Source of the DNA: WHSV01 sp050694055
GTDB taxonomy: Bacteria > Actinomycetota > CADDZG01 > WHSQ01
Assembly (NCBI GenBank): GCA_050694055.1
Contig: JBOGWX010000103.1
Coordinates: 1 to 38,878, forward strand
Length of the DNA stretch: 38,878 nucleotides
Direction of reading: 5' to 3'
Shown: piece by piece, positions 8,217 to 15,058 of the stretch
How the letters are laid out: every line of letters starts with the position of its first letter
Numbering within the stretch: the first letter of the stretch is position 1
The notes under the pieces: generated by a model
Seen by the model: only the letters and a program-made list of their open reading frames with translations
Told to the model about the DNA's origin: nothing
Database searches by the model: none
Program-made: the position numbers and the translations under genes

Positions 8217-9659
8217 ATGGCAGGAGAAGCTAGAGATGCCTGCGGAGTAGTCGGGATCTATGCGCCCGGCGAGGACGTGGCGAGGCACACCTATTACGCG
8301 CTCTACGCGCTGCAGCACCGCGGACAGGAGTCCGCCGGCATTGCCATCTCCAACGGCGACTCCATGGTGGTCTACAAGGATCTGGGTCTGGTCAGCCAGG
8401 TGTTCGACGAGTCGACACTGAAGAGTCTGCAAGGACATCTGTCGATCGGCCACTGCCGTTACTCGACGACCGGACGCAACACCTGGGCCAACGCGCAACC
8501 CAGTTTCAAGAGTGGGGCGGGAGGCCAGGTCGCGCTCGCCCATAACGGGAACCTCGTCAACACGCTCGATCTCAAGCGCCAGCTCGAGGAGGCCGGCGGC
8601 GATCCGACACCAAACCGGGCCCGGCTCGGCTCGTCGAACGACACCGACATCGTGGCGGCCTTCATCGCGCGCGCCCAGAAGCAACGGGACACCCGTCGGG
8701 CGGTGAAGGACATACTGCCCAAGCTCTCCGGAGCGTTCTCTTTCACGATCATGGATGAGCACTCGCTGTTCGGCGTGCGTGATCCTTACGGCTTTCGCCC
8801 TCTGTGCATCGGGCGTTTCGAAGCGGGCGGCTGGGTCATCGCGTCCGAGACGTGCGCCCTCGATCTAATCGGTGCTCGCTTCATCCGCGACGTCGAACCG
8901 GGCGAGATGGTGACGATCGACGAGAGTGGGCTGACGAGCGATCGGTTTGCCGCAGCCAGCGTTGCGACCTGCGTGTTCGAACACGTTTACTTCGCCCGGC
9001 CGGACTCGGCGCTGATGGGGCAGAACGTCTATGCAACTCGTTATCGCATGGGCCAGCGCCTCGCCGAAGAGAGCCCCGCTCCGGCCGAGCTCGTGATGCC
9101 ACTGCCCGACTCGGGCGTGCCGTCCGCGCAGGGCTATGCACAGGCGTCGGGCATCCCGTACGGCGAGGGCTTCGTGAAGAACCGCTACGTCGGGCGCACC
9201 TTCATTCAGCCCACGCAGGCGATGCGCCAGCAGGGAATCCGGATGAAGCTCAACCCATTGCGCGAGGTGATCGCCGGCAAGCGCGTCGTCGTCACGGATG
9301 ACTCGATCGTGCGCGGAAACACAACGCGCCAGATAGTCAACATGCTGCGCGAGGCGGGGGCCCGGGAGGTGCACGTCCGGATTTCTTCGCCGCCCGTCAA
9401 GTGGCCGTGCTTCTACGGCATCGACATGCCGAACCAGGATGAGCTCATTGGGGCGCAGCTTAGTGTCGACGAAGTCCGTGACCACATCTCCGCGGACTCT
9501 CTCGCCTACCTCAGCATCGACGGAATGGTGGCAGCCACCGAGTTACCTGCCGACTCCTTCTGCACGGCCTGTTTCAGCAGCCGCTATCCGATTCCGATCC
9601 CCGAGCGTGAGCTGCACTCGAAGCATGTGCTCGAAACCCCGCGCCGGCACTCCGACTGA
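8217..9659 (+). CDS. purF: amidophosphoribosyltransferase
   Basis: A 480-residue enzyme catalysing the first step of purine synthesis (PRPP plus glutamine to phosphoribosylamine). The ATG at 8217 gives an eight-residue propeptide before Cys9 (in EARDACGVVGIYAPG), which becomes the N-terminal nucleophile after cleavage. An earlier in-frame TTG at 8157 adds unconserved residues and is rejected. The PRTase motif is VVTDDSIVRGNT. Cysteines in ATCVFEH, KWPCFYG and FCTACF match the iron-sulfur ligands of the Bacillus-type oxygen-sensitive enzyme. It lies 78 bp after purL, where I see no clear promoter, so it is probably the last gene of the operon. Confidence 0.96.
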   Translation: MAGEARDACGVVGIYAPGEDVARHTYYALYALQHRGQESAGIAISNGDSMVVYKDLGLVSQVFDESTLKSLQGHLSIGHCRYSTTGRNTWANAQPSFKSGAGGQVALAHNGNLVNTLDLKRQLEEAGGDPTPNRARLGSSNDTDIVAAFIARAQKQRDTRRAVKDILPKLSGAFSFTIMDEHSLFGVRDPYGFRPLCIGRFEAGGWVIASETCALDLIGARFIRDVEPGEMVTIDESGLTSDRFAAASVATCVFEHVYFARPDSALMGQNVYATRYRMGQRLAEESPAPAELVMPLPDSGVPSAQGYAQASGIPYGEGFVKNRYVGRTFIQPTQAMRQQGIRMKLNPLREVIAGKRVVVTDDSIVRGNTTRQIVNMLREAGAREVHVRISSPPVKWPCFYGIDMPNQDELIGAQLSVDEVRDHISADSLAYLSIDGMVAATELPADSFCTACFSSRYPIPIPERELHSKHVLETPRRHSD

Positions 9660-9709
9660 TTTGGCTGCCGGCTCCCGCCCTTGGAGATCCATGCGCCTGG
9701 GGGCCGTCT

Positions 9710-9724
9710 CAACCGCCCCGGTTG
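9710..9724. terminator. weak hairpin between convergent purF and L,D-transpeptidase genes
   Basis: CAACC (9710-9714) can pair with GGTTG (9720-9724) across a short GC loop, and outer TCTC/GAGA may extend it with a bulge. It lies in the 81-bp convergent interval, where a terminator is expected. There is no clear T-run on either side. Confidence 0.3.
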
Positions 9725-9740
9725 GCTTAGAGAGGTCAAG

Positions 9741-10898
9741 CTAATGGTAGACGCGGACCTGCATTCCCATCGGAGCCTTCTTGTGAGCCCATTGCGCCGA
9801 CCACATCGGGATGCGCGCGCATCCGGCGCTCGCCGGGTAGGTCGGAACCTCGGGCCATCCGTGGATTGCACGCAGACCGTCGAAGTAGCTCGGGTAGTAG
9901 AGACGGCCGCCTGAATAGCCGGCGATCTTTCGGTTGACGCGATAGACGCCGTCGTGCGTGTATCCGTTGCGACCGGTCGAGGTGTGCAGGATCCACTTCA
10001 CCTTTCCCTTGCGCACGAACATGATCACCTGACGCGTCTGATCGATCTCTATGTGTTTGCGCGGTGAGGTGGCCCGCGGCTTTGGTCTCTTGGGGCTCGC
10101 GAGTGCCCTCCAGGTGGACTCGGTGACCGAGCCCGTCCGAGCCCTTCTTTGGATCTTGTTGAAAGCGATGAGCGCATCGCGCGTCGAGTAGCCAAAGCTC
10201 TTGTCCGCTCCCGGAAGGTAGTAGCCGAGCTGTCGTAGACGTTTCTCGAGCCTTCGTACCGCCGCCCCCTTCGAACCGGTGGACAGACTCGGAAGCTTGG
10301 TGGTGCGAGAGCGGGATTGGTCGGCACCTCGCTTCAGGTCGGCACTGTCGTAGGAGAGCTTTGCCTTGTACCTTCCCGGCTTGCGGATGTCCATCCGAGA
10401 CTTGAACGAACGGCCCTCCTTGAGCTTTACCTGCTTCTTCTGAGCCAGCTTTCCGTTGCGGAACAGGCGGACCAGCGCCGACTCCCCGGGTTGAGCCGGT
10501 GCGATGGAACCGGCGACCCTCGCATTCCCGAAGAGGGCGACGTCACGCAAGCTCACGTTGACGCGAAAGGCGACCTTGATCGGCACGAACTCACTCTTCG
10601 CGGTCAGCGTCCGCGCTCGCAGTTTGAGGTTCTTAGGAGGTTGGATGAGCAGCGAGTAGCGCCCCTCCTCATCCGTCGTGGTCTCGGCGATGGAGCCGTC
10701 CTTGCGGTCGACGATGGTAACGAGCTGACCGCCCAGTGCGGGCTTGACCCGGCCCTCGAGCCGGACCCACTGCCCATACTTCATCACGTTCTTGCCGGCC
10801 TCGAGCGTCACCGTGTCGACTGTTTCTCCTGCGGCCGCGGCGGGGGCCAGCGTGGCCACCATGACGACGATCGCCAGCGTTACCAACAGTCTGTGCAC
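9741..10898 (-). CDS. secreted L,D-transpeptidase with peptidoglycan-binding domain
   Basis: A 385-residue exported protein. Residues 1-23 are a Sec signal peptide (hydrophobic core ending in AAAAG). Residues about 25-195 form two beta-rich, Ig/carboxypeptidase-regulatory-like modules (one contains DEEGRYSLLI). Residues 206-265 are a peptidoglycan-binding helical domain (GSKGAAVRRLEKRL, then LGYYLPGADKSFG). The YkuD catalytic domain occupies 280-385 with His346 (AIHGW) and Cys360 in SAGCAR. Such enzymes make 3-3 cross-links or attach proteins to peptidoglycan. The histidine usual before the Gly-Cys pair (SHGC) is Ala358. The GTG start at 10898 is chosen for the signal peptide and the GGAGGAAG site before it. 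Confidence 0.87.
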   Translation of the reverse strand: MHRLLVTLAIVVMVATLAPAAAAGETVDTVTLEAGKNVMKYGQWVRLEGRVKPALGGQLVTIVDRKDGSIAETTTDEEGRYSLLIQPPKNLKLRARTLTAKSEFVPIKVAFRVNVSLRDVALFGNARVAGSIAPAQPGESALVRLFRNGKLAQKKQVKLKEGRSFKSRMDIRKPGRYKAKLSYDSADLKRGADQSRSRTTKLPSLSTGSKGAAVRRLEKRLRQLGYYLPGADKSFGYSTRDALIAFNKIQRRARTGSVTESTWRALASPKRPKPRATSPRKHIEIDQTRQVIMFVRKGKVKWILHTSTGRNGYTHDGVYRVNRKIAGYSGGRLYYPSYFDGLRAIHGWPEVPTYPASAGCARIPMWSAQWAHKKAPMGMQVRVYH

Positions 10899-10979
10899 TC
10901 TGCTTCCTCCTCGCCGCCGGTGTGGTGTCGGGAACGGTACCCGAAGCCGGCGCCGGGGGCCAGCCTCTTCGGCTCGTAT

Positions 10980-10985
10980 TACCCT
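10980..10985 (+). promoter_or_regulatory. candidate -10 box for leaderless paaG-type gene
   Basis: TACCCT fits TANNNT and lies six bases before the ATG at 10992, the same geometry as at purB, the methyltransferase and the GNAT gene. No Shine-Dalgarno sequence is present. The hexamer itself is a poor match beyond the invariant positions. Confidence 0.3.
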
Positions 10986-10991
10986 GCCACC

Positions 10992-11777
10992 ATGGCCCTC
11001 CGACACGAAGTCTCAGACGGCACAGCGGTCCTCACCCTGGACCGTCCCGAGGTGCTCAACGCTTTCAACGACGAGCTCGGTCACGCGGTGCTCGAGGCCG
11101 TGAACAAAGCGTCCGAAGACGACTCAGTGCGTTGCATCGTCATCACGGGTGAGGGTCGGGCGTTCAGCTCGGGCGAGGATCTGGGTGCTCTGGCGGAGGG
11201 CTACCAGAAGGGCGAGAGCGCGCCGCTGGGTAACGTGCTGGTCGATCGCTACAACCCGCTGATTCGGGCCATCACCTCGGCGCCCAAACCCGTGGTCGCC
11301 GCGATCAACGGGGTCGCCGCCGGGGCGGGGGCCAGCCTCGCTCTGGCGTGCGACTTTCGCATCGCGTCCGAGAAAGCCAAGCTGGTCCTTGCGTTCATCA
11401 AGGTCGGCCTCGTTCCGGACTCGGGCGGGATCTGGTTTCTGACCAAGATGGTGGGCGCCGCCAAGGCCTGGGAGCTCTGTGCGCTCGGTGATCCCGTCTC
11501 CGCAGAGGACGCTCTTCGCCTCAACCTCGTGCATCGGGTGGTTCCGGTCGCCGATTTCGACGAGGCATGGAGGAGCTTCGCGGCCGGGCTCGCCGCCGGT
11601 CCGACGCGTGCCTATGCGCTTACGAAGCGGCTCCTGCGATCGGCGACGGTAAGCTCGCTGGAACATCAGCTCGACCTCGAGGGCGAGCTGCAGGCCGAGG
11701 CCGGGCGTTCTCAGGATCACCTCGAGGGCGTGCAGGCTTTTCTCGGCAAACGGGCCCCCAGGTTCGAGGGCAAATAG
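10992..11777 (+). CDS. paaG: PaaG-type enoyl-CoA hydratase/isomerase
   Basis: A 261-residue crotonase-fold protein. The oxyanion-hole segments are GRAFSSGEDLG and INGVAAGAGASLALACDFRIAS. The segment VGLVPDSGGIWFL and the ending DLEGELQAEAGRSQDHLEGV-QAFLGKRAPRF match PaaG (2-(1,2-epoxy-1,2-dihydrophenyl)acetyl-CoA isomerase) closely, including total length, more than generic enoyl-CoA hydratases. The Asp in LVPDSGG is the acid/base residue expected of PaaG isomerases. Its pathway partners PaaABCDE and PaaZ are not in the window, although a PaaK-type ligase lies 4.6 kb downstream. It is co-translated with nadB (TAGTG overlap). A general fatty-acid isomerase role cannot be excluded. Confidence 0.78.
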   Translation: MALRHEVSDGTAVLTLDRPEVLNAFNDELGHAVLEAVNKASEDDSVRCIVITGEGRAFSSGEDLGALAEGYQKGESAPLGNVLVDRYNPLIRAITSAPKPVVAAINGVAAGAGASLALACDFRIASEKAKLVLAFIKVGLVPDSGGIWFLTKMVGAAKAWELCALGDPVSAEDALRLNLVHRVVPVADFDEAWRSFAAGLAAGPTRAYALTKRLLRSATVSSLEHQLDLEGELQAEAGRSQDHLEGVQAFLGKRAPRFEGK

Positions 11778-13390
11778 TGGAGCGCATCGCCACCGACGTC
11801 CTCATCGTGGGGGCGGGCGGGGCCGGACTGTTTGCATCGCTGCATCTTCCCGAAGAGCTGGAAGTCATCGTGGTCGACAAGGGCCACAGGGGGCAGGGCT
11901 CGTCGCCGTGGGCGCAGGGTGGCGTGGCCGCGGCGCTGGGCGCGGAGGACTCGCCCGAGCTGCACGCGCAGGACACCATGCGGGTCGCGGCGGGACACGC
12001 GGACGCGTCGGCGGTCGCGGTGCTGTGCAGCGAGGCTCCGGAGTGCGTGATGGAGCTCGTGGAGCTCGGGTGCGACTTCGACCGGCGCGGGGCGGGCTCG
12101 GCCGGACCGCAGGACAAAAGAGGGGCGGGCTCGCCCGGACCGCAAGAACAGACCGGGGCGGGCTCGGCCGGACCGCGGGACAAAAGAGGGCCGGGCTCGG
12201 GCTCGGCCGGCGAGCTACATCTTGCTCGAGAGGGGGGCCAGAGCGTCGCGCGTTCGGCTCACTCGGGCGACGCGACGGGCGCGGCCATCATGAGGACGCT
12301 GCGGCAAAGAGCGGCGGCGCGCGTGAGACGGGTCGAGGGGGCCTGCGTCCAACTCGCCGTGAGCGAAGGCCGTTGCGCAGGGGGCTGGGTCCTGACACGC
12401 GATGGACTGCTCGAGATCCAAGCGAGCTCCACGGTGCTGGCCACCGGTGGGCTCGGCGCCCTCTACGACTCCACGACCAATCCCCCGGGGGCGACCGGCG
12501 ACGGTATGGCGCTGGGCTGGGATGTGGGGGCCGGCCTGTCCGACGTCGAGTTCGTGCAGTTTCATCCCACCGCGCTCGCGCTCGGCGATGGTGGCCAGCG
12601 TCTGCTCTTGACCGAGGCGCTTCGGGGAGCCGGAGCTTACGTCGTCGATGCCGAGGGCAGGCGCTTCTTGTTCGAGCATCACTGCGACGGGGAACTCGCT
12701 CCCCGGGATGTCGTGGCGCGCGCCATCGCCGCGCGTCACTCGTGGCTCGACTGCCGGCACCTCGACACCGAGATCCTTCACCAAGAGTTCCCCACCGTGG
12801 TCACCGGTTGCCGGGCGTTCGGCCTCGACCCGGCCAAGGACCTGTTGCCCGTCGTGCCCGCAGCCCATTACTCCGTGGGAGGCATCCAGACCGACCTCGA
12901 CGGCCGCTCTTCGATTCCCCGTCTCTACGCGATTGGCGAATGCGCGAGTACCGGGGTTCACGGAGCAAACCGGCTTGCCGGGAACTCCCTTGCCGAGGCG
13001 CTGGTTTTCGGGAGACGGGCGGCCCGCGCCATCGCCGGGCAGAGGACGAGCAAGATCAAGTCCCTGCCGGAGCCACCGGTCCTTCAGGCGGTGAAGGTCG
13101 ATGCAGGAGCGGCGTGGCCTCGACTCAAGGACGTGAGCTCATCTTGTCTGGGCATAGAGCGCACTGCGGAGGGCCTGGGACGCGCTCAGGATGAGCTGGA
13201 AGAGTTCGCTCGTCTTCCCTTGATTGAGGATAGGTCGCTGCTCGAACTGAGATTCGGGGCTCGAGCCGCCCGCCTGGTGGCGCGCGCGGCCTCATTGCGC
13301 CGGGAGTCGCGCGGCGTCCACCACCGAGCCGATCTTCCCGATCCCGACCCGGCGTGGGCGGGCGTTCGTCTGCGACTTACGAGGAACTGA
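11777..13390 (+). CDS. nadB: L-aspartate oxidase with tandem-repeat insertion
   Basis: A 537-residue flavoprotein that oxidises L-aspartate to iminoaspartate, the first step of quinolinate/NAD synthesis. The N-terminal Rossmann motif is DVLIVGAGGAGLF. Family marks follow: GGLGALYDSTTNPPGATGDG, VEFVQFHPTAL, VPAAHYSVGGI and GVHGANRLAGNSLAEALVFG. The usual REGGHS motif reads REGGQS. Between CDFDR and GELHLAREGG there is a repeat insertion of about 42 residues (104-145) that is absent from ordinary NadB. The GTG start shares a base with the paaG stop, and the stop overlaps the thioesterase ATG. nadA and nadC are not adjacent. The reading frame is intact, so the protein is probably made. Confidence 0.9.
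   Translation: MERIATDVLIVGAGGAGLFASLHLPEELEVIVVDKGHRGQGSSPWAQGGVAAALGAEDSPELHAQDTMRVAAGHADASAVAVLCSEAPECVMELVELGCDFDRRGAGSAGPQDKRGAGSPGPQEQTGAGSAGPRDKRGPGSGSAGELHLAREGGQSVARSAHSGDATGAAIMRTLRQRAAARVRRVEGACVQLAVSEGRCAGGWVLTRDGLLEIQASSTVLATGGLGALYDSTTNPPGATGDGMALGWDVGAGLSDVEFVQFHPTALALGDGGQRLLLTEALRGAGAYVVDAEGRRFLFEHHCDGELAPRDVVARAIAARHSWLDCRHLDTEILHQEFPTVVTGCRAFGLDPAKDLLPVVPAAHYSVGGIQTDLDGRSSIPRLYAIGECASTGVHGANRLAGNSLAEALVFGRRAARAIAGQRTSKIKSLPEPPVLQAVKVDAGAAWPRLKDVSSSCLGIERTAEGLGRAQDELEEFARLPLIEDRSLLELRFGARAARLVARAASLRRESRGVHHRADLPDPDPAWAGVRLRLTRN
12086..12211 (+). repeat. 33-bp in-frame tandem repeat inside nadB
   Basis: Three full units (12086-12118, 12119-12151, 12152-12184) and one degenerate partial unit (12185-12211) encode RGAGSAGPQDK, RGAGSPGPQEQ, TGAGSAGPRDK and RGPGSGSAG. 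The units share most bases, for example GGGGCGGGCTCG. The 11-codon period keeps the frame open. The encoded stretch is Gly/Ala/Ser/Pro-rich and probably disordered. Confidence 0.9.
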
Positions 13391-13857
13391 TGAAGGAGAT
13401 TCCGCAGGGCTACGAGGGACACCTCGGCGTCGTCGTAACGGACGAGATGACCGTCCACTTCGGCGAACTGGGGAGGATCCATCCGGTCTACGCGACCTAC
13501 TGGATCGCTCGTCACATGGAAGAGGCCGGCCGAAAGGTCATCGTGCCGTTCCTCGAGGAGGCGGACGAGGGGCTCGGCAGTGCGGTGGCCGTCAGCCACC
13601 TGGCCTCGGTGCTCCCCGGCATGCGTGTCGAGGTCATCGCCAAGCACGTTGGGACGGAGGGGCGCAAGGTGATTTGTGAGTGCACCGTGACCTCGGAACT
13701 CGACGATCTCGTCGCCACGGGCTCGACCGAGCAGATCATTCTTCCCAACGCCAAGGTACAAGCCAACTTCGAGGACCTCGAGAGTCGCTGGAACCTCTAT
13801 CAAGAAGCTAGACGGCAACGCCGCCCCGACCTCTTCCTGGATGCCGAGCGGCCCTAG
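13390..13857 (+). CDS. FlK-like hotdog thioesterase
   Basis: A 155-residue single-domain hotdog protein. The pattern VTDEMTVHFGELGRIHPVYA, then YWIARHMEEAG, GSAVAVSHLASVLPGMRVEV and ECTVTSELDDLVATGSTEQ, matches the fluoroacetyl-CoA thioesterase (FlK)-like family. This family hydrolyses acyl-CoA thioesters or acts as a housekeeping thioesterase. The Glu in MEEA and the His in VSHLA occupy the positions of catalytic FlK residues. The ATG overlaps the nadB TGA by one base. Its link to paaG upstream suggests release of an aryl- or acyl-CoA, but the substrate is not deducible. Confidence 0.78.
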   Translation: MKEIPQGYEGHLGVVVTDEMTVHFGELGRIHPVYATYWIARHMEEAGRKVIVPFLEEADEGLGSAVAVSHLASVLPGMRVEVIAKHVGTEGRKVICECTVTSELDDLVATGSTEQIILPNAKVQANFEDLESRWNLYQEARRQRRPDLFLDAERP

Positions 13858-14075
13858 AAGAAGCGTCGCAGAAGGTTCACGACGATGGTGATCGCGAGCG
13901 ACAGCAGAATCATCGATGTGATCGGGAGGTAGATGCGGCTGCCCTCGTTCTCGATCCGGATGTCACCGGGTAGACGCCCGAACCAACTCAGCGCCCCGGC
14001 CATGACCAGAAGACCGACGATGATCGCGGCTGCGCCCAGCCCGATGATCAGCAAGCCGAAGTTCCTTGAACCCAT
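13854..14075 (-). CDS. DUF2905 small membrane protein
   Basis: A 73-residue protein with two transmembrane helices (about residues 7-30 and 50-70) joined by a short loop containing WFGRLPGDIRIENEGSRIYL, the hallmark of the DUF2905 family. The function is unknown. It converges on the thioesterase, with which it overlaps by four bases, and lies 7 bp downstream of a second small membrane gene with which it is probably co-transcribed. Confidence 0.85.
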   Translation of the reverse strand: MGSRNFGLLIIGLGAAAIIVGLLVMAGALSWFGRLPGDIRIENEGSRIYLPITSMILLSLAITIVVNLLRRFF

Positions 14076-14082
14076 TGTGCCG

Positions 14083-14292
14083 TTACCGGGGGCGCCCGTC
14101 GTTGTAGTCGCGTTCGACGCGCGTGCTGCGACGCTGGCTCATCAGGAAGATCGATAACAGCAGTCCGAGACCACCGACTACCATGAGGATGACCCCGACG
14201 ACCTCGAGGTCGATGCCGGCGAACTCGAGGGTCACCGCGAACTTGAGAATCGCTCCAACAGCTAGAAGAAACAACGAGGTTCCGATGGCCAT
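14083..14292 (-). CDS. DUF6458-like small membrane protein
   Basis: A 69-residue protein with two hydrophobic helices (residues 3-22 and 31-51) and a charged tail (QRRSTRVERDYNDGRPR). The start MAIGTSLFLLAVGAILKFAV and VGVILMVVGGLGLLL match a small actinobacterial membrane family (DUF6458). The function is unknown. The ATG has a good AAGGGGTGA site. It is divergent from yjbQ, across a 143-bp spacer. Confidence 0.75.
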   Translation of the reverse strand: MAIGTSLFLLAVGAILKFAVTLEFAGIDLEVVGVILMVVGGLGLLLSIFLMSQRRSTRVERDYNDGRPR

Positions 14293-14390
14293 GGCTCACC
14301 CCTTTGATTCCGGTCTATGCGCGAGTGTCGCATCAAAAGGCCCTCTTTGGTCTCACCCGTTTACTTCGCCCGTGAAAATGGACCGCCCCC

Positions 14391-14413
14391 GTTGTCCTGG
14401 CCCTCCAGACAAC
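14391..14413 (+). promoter_or_regulatory. stem-loop in the yjbQ leader
   Basis: GTTGTC-C-TGG (14391-14400) pairs with CCAGACAAC (14405-14413) across CCCT, giving nine base pairs with one bulged C. It lies 22 bases before the yjbQ start, so it may be in the mRNA leader or be an operator. The function is unknown. Confidence 0.35.
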
Positions 14414-14435
14414 TCACAGGGAAAGGAAGAATCAC

Positions 14436-14897
14436 GTGAAGTCTCACACGGTCTACAAGACGTTCAACACGAACGAGCGACGCGCGTTCGTGCGGATCAC
14501 CGACGATGTCGCCGCCGGGGTCGCTGAGTCTGGCGTCGAGGAGGGCATGGTTCTGGTCTCGGCCATGCACATCACGGCCGCGGTATGGATCAACGACGAC
14601 GAACCCGGGATCCAGGCCGACGCGCTTGAGTGGCTCGACAAGCTGGCGCCGCCCTCCTGGAAGAAACCGGCAAACGACGTCGCCGAGTCGCTGTCGCCCG
14701 ATCCCGGCGACTACCGGCACCATCGAGGCGGGGAGGACAACGGCGACGCGCACCTCAAGAACCTGCTCGTGCACCATCAGGTCATCGTTCCGATCACCGC
14801 CGGCCGCCTCGATCTGGGGCCGTGGCAGGCGATCTTCTACTGCGAGTTCGACGGCCGGCGAAGCAAGCGCCTCGTCATGAAGGTCATGGGCGAGTGA
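14436..14897 (+). CDS. YjbQ family protein (UPF0047)
   Basis: A 153-residue protein of the compact YjbQ/UPF0047 family. Conserved elements are SAMHITAAVWINDDEPG, YRHHRGGEDNGDAHLKNLL, VPITAGRLDLGPWQAIFYCEFDG and the C-terminal RLVMKVMGE. The clustered His, Asp and Glu residues form the family's putative metal/active site. Some members have weak thiamine-phosphate-synthase activity, and the physiological role is unsettled. A GTG start is used, preceded by GGGAAAGGAAG at a good distance. It is monocistronic as far as can be seen. Confidence 0.88.
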   Translation: MKSHTVYKTFNTNERRAFVRITDDVAAGVAESGVEEGMVLVSAMHITAAVWINDDEPGIQADALEWLDKLAPPSWKKPANDVAESLSPDPGDYRHHRGGEDNGDAHLKNLLVHHQVIVPITAGRLDLGPWQAIFYCEFDGRRSKRLVMKVMGE

Positions 14898-14935
14898 TTT
14901 GACCGCAGCGCGAAGATGGACTCAAGAGAGGGTTC

Positions 14936-14988
14936 CCACCGGACAGCTCCGCTAAGGGGGTGGTACCCGGTGCGATGTCATCCCACCT
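14936..14988 (+). promoter_or_regulatory. structured leader with T-box-like core upstream of formaldehyde dehydrogenase
   Basis: Within the 161-bp gap between yjbQ and the dehydrogenase, AAGGGGGTGGTACC (14955-14968) contains the T-box bulge sequence TGGTACC flanked by GGG (14959-14961), which can close with CCC at 14983-14985. GGTGG (14960-14964) can alternatively pair with CCACC at 14937-14941 or CCACC at 14984-14988, a mutually exclusive arrangement like that of an attenuator. No full Stem I or specifier is recognised. It could be a T-box relic, another leader element or chance. Confidence 0.3.
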
Positions 14989-15058
14989 GGGGTGAAGTTC
15001 GGCTCGGTCATCCAACGCCGCAACCGACGCAGGCACAATGCTTCGGAAGGGAGTTTGG

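Noticed and set aside
12086..12211. CRISPR-like repeat array
   Set aside because: The repeats are contiguous with no spacers, in frame and inside a gene; this is a coding tandem repeat.
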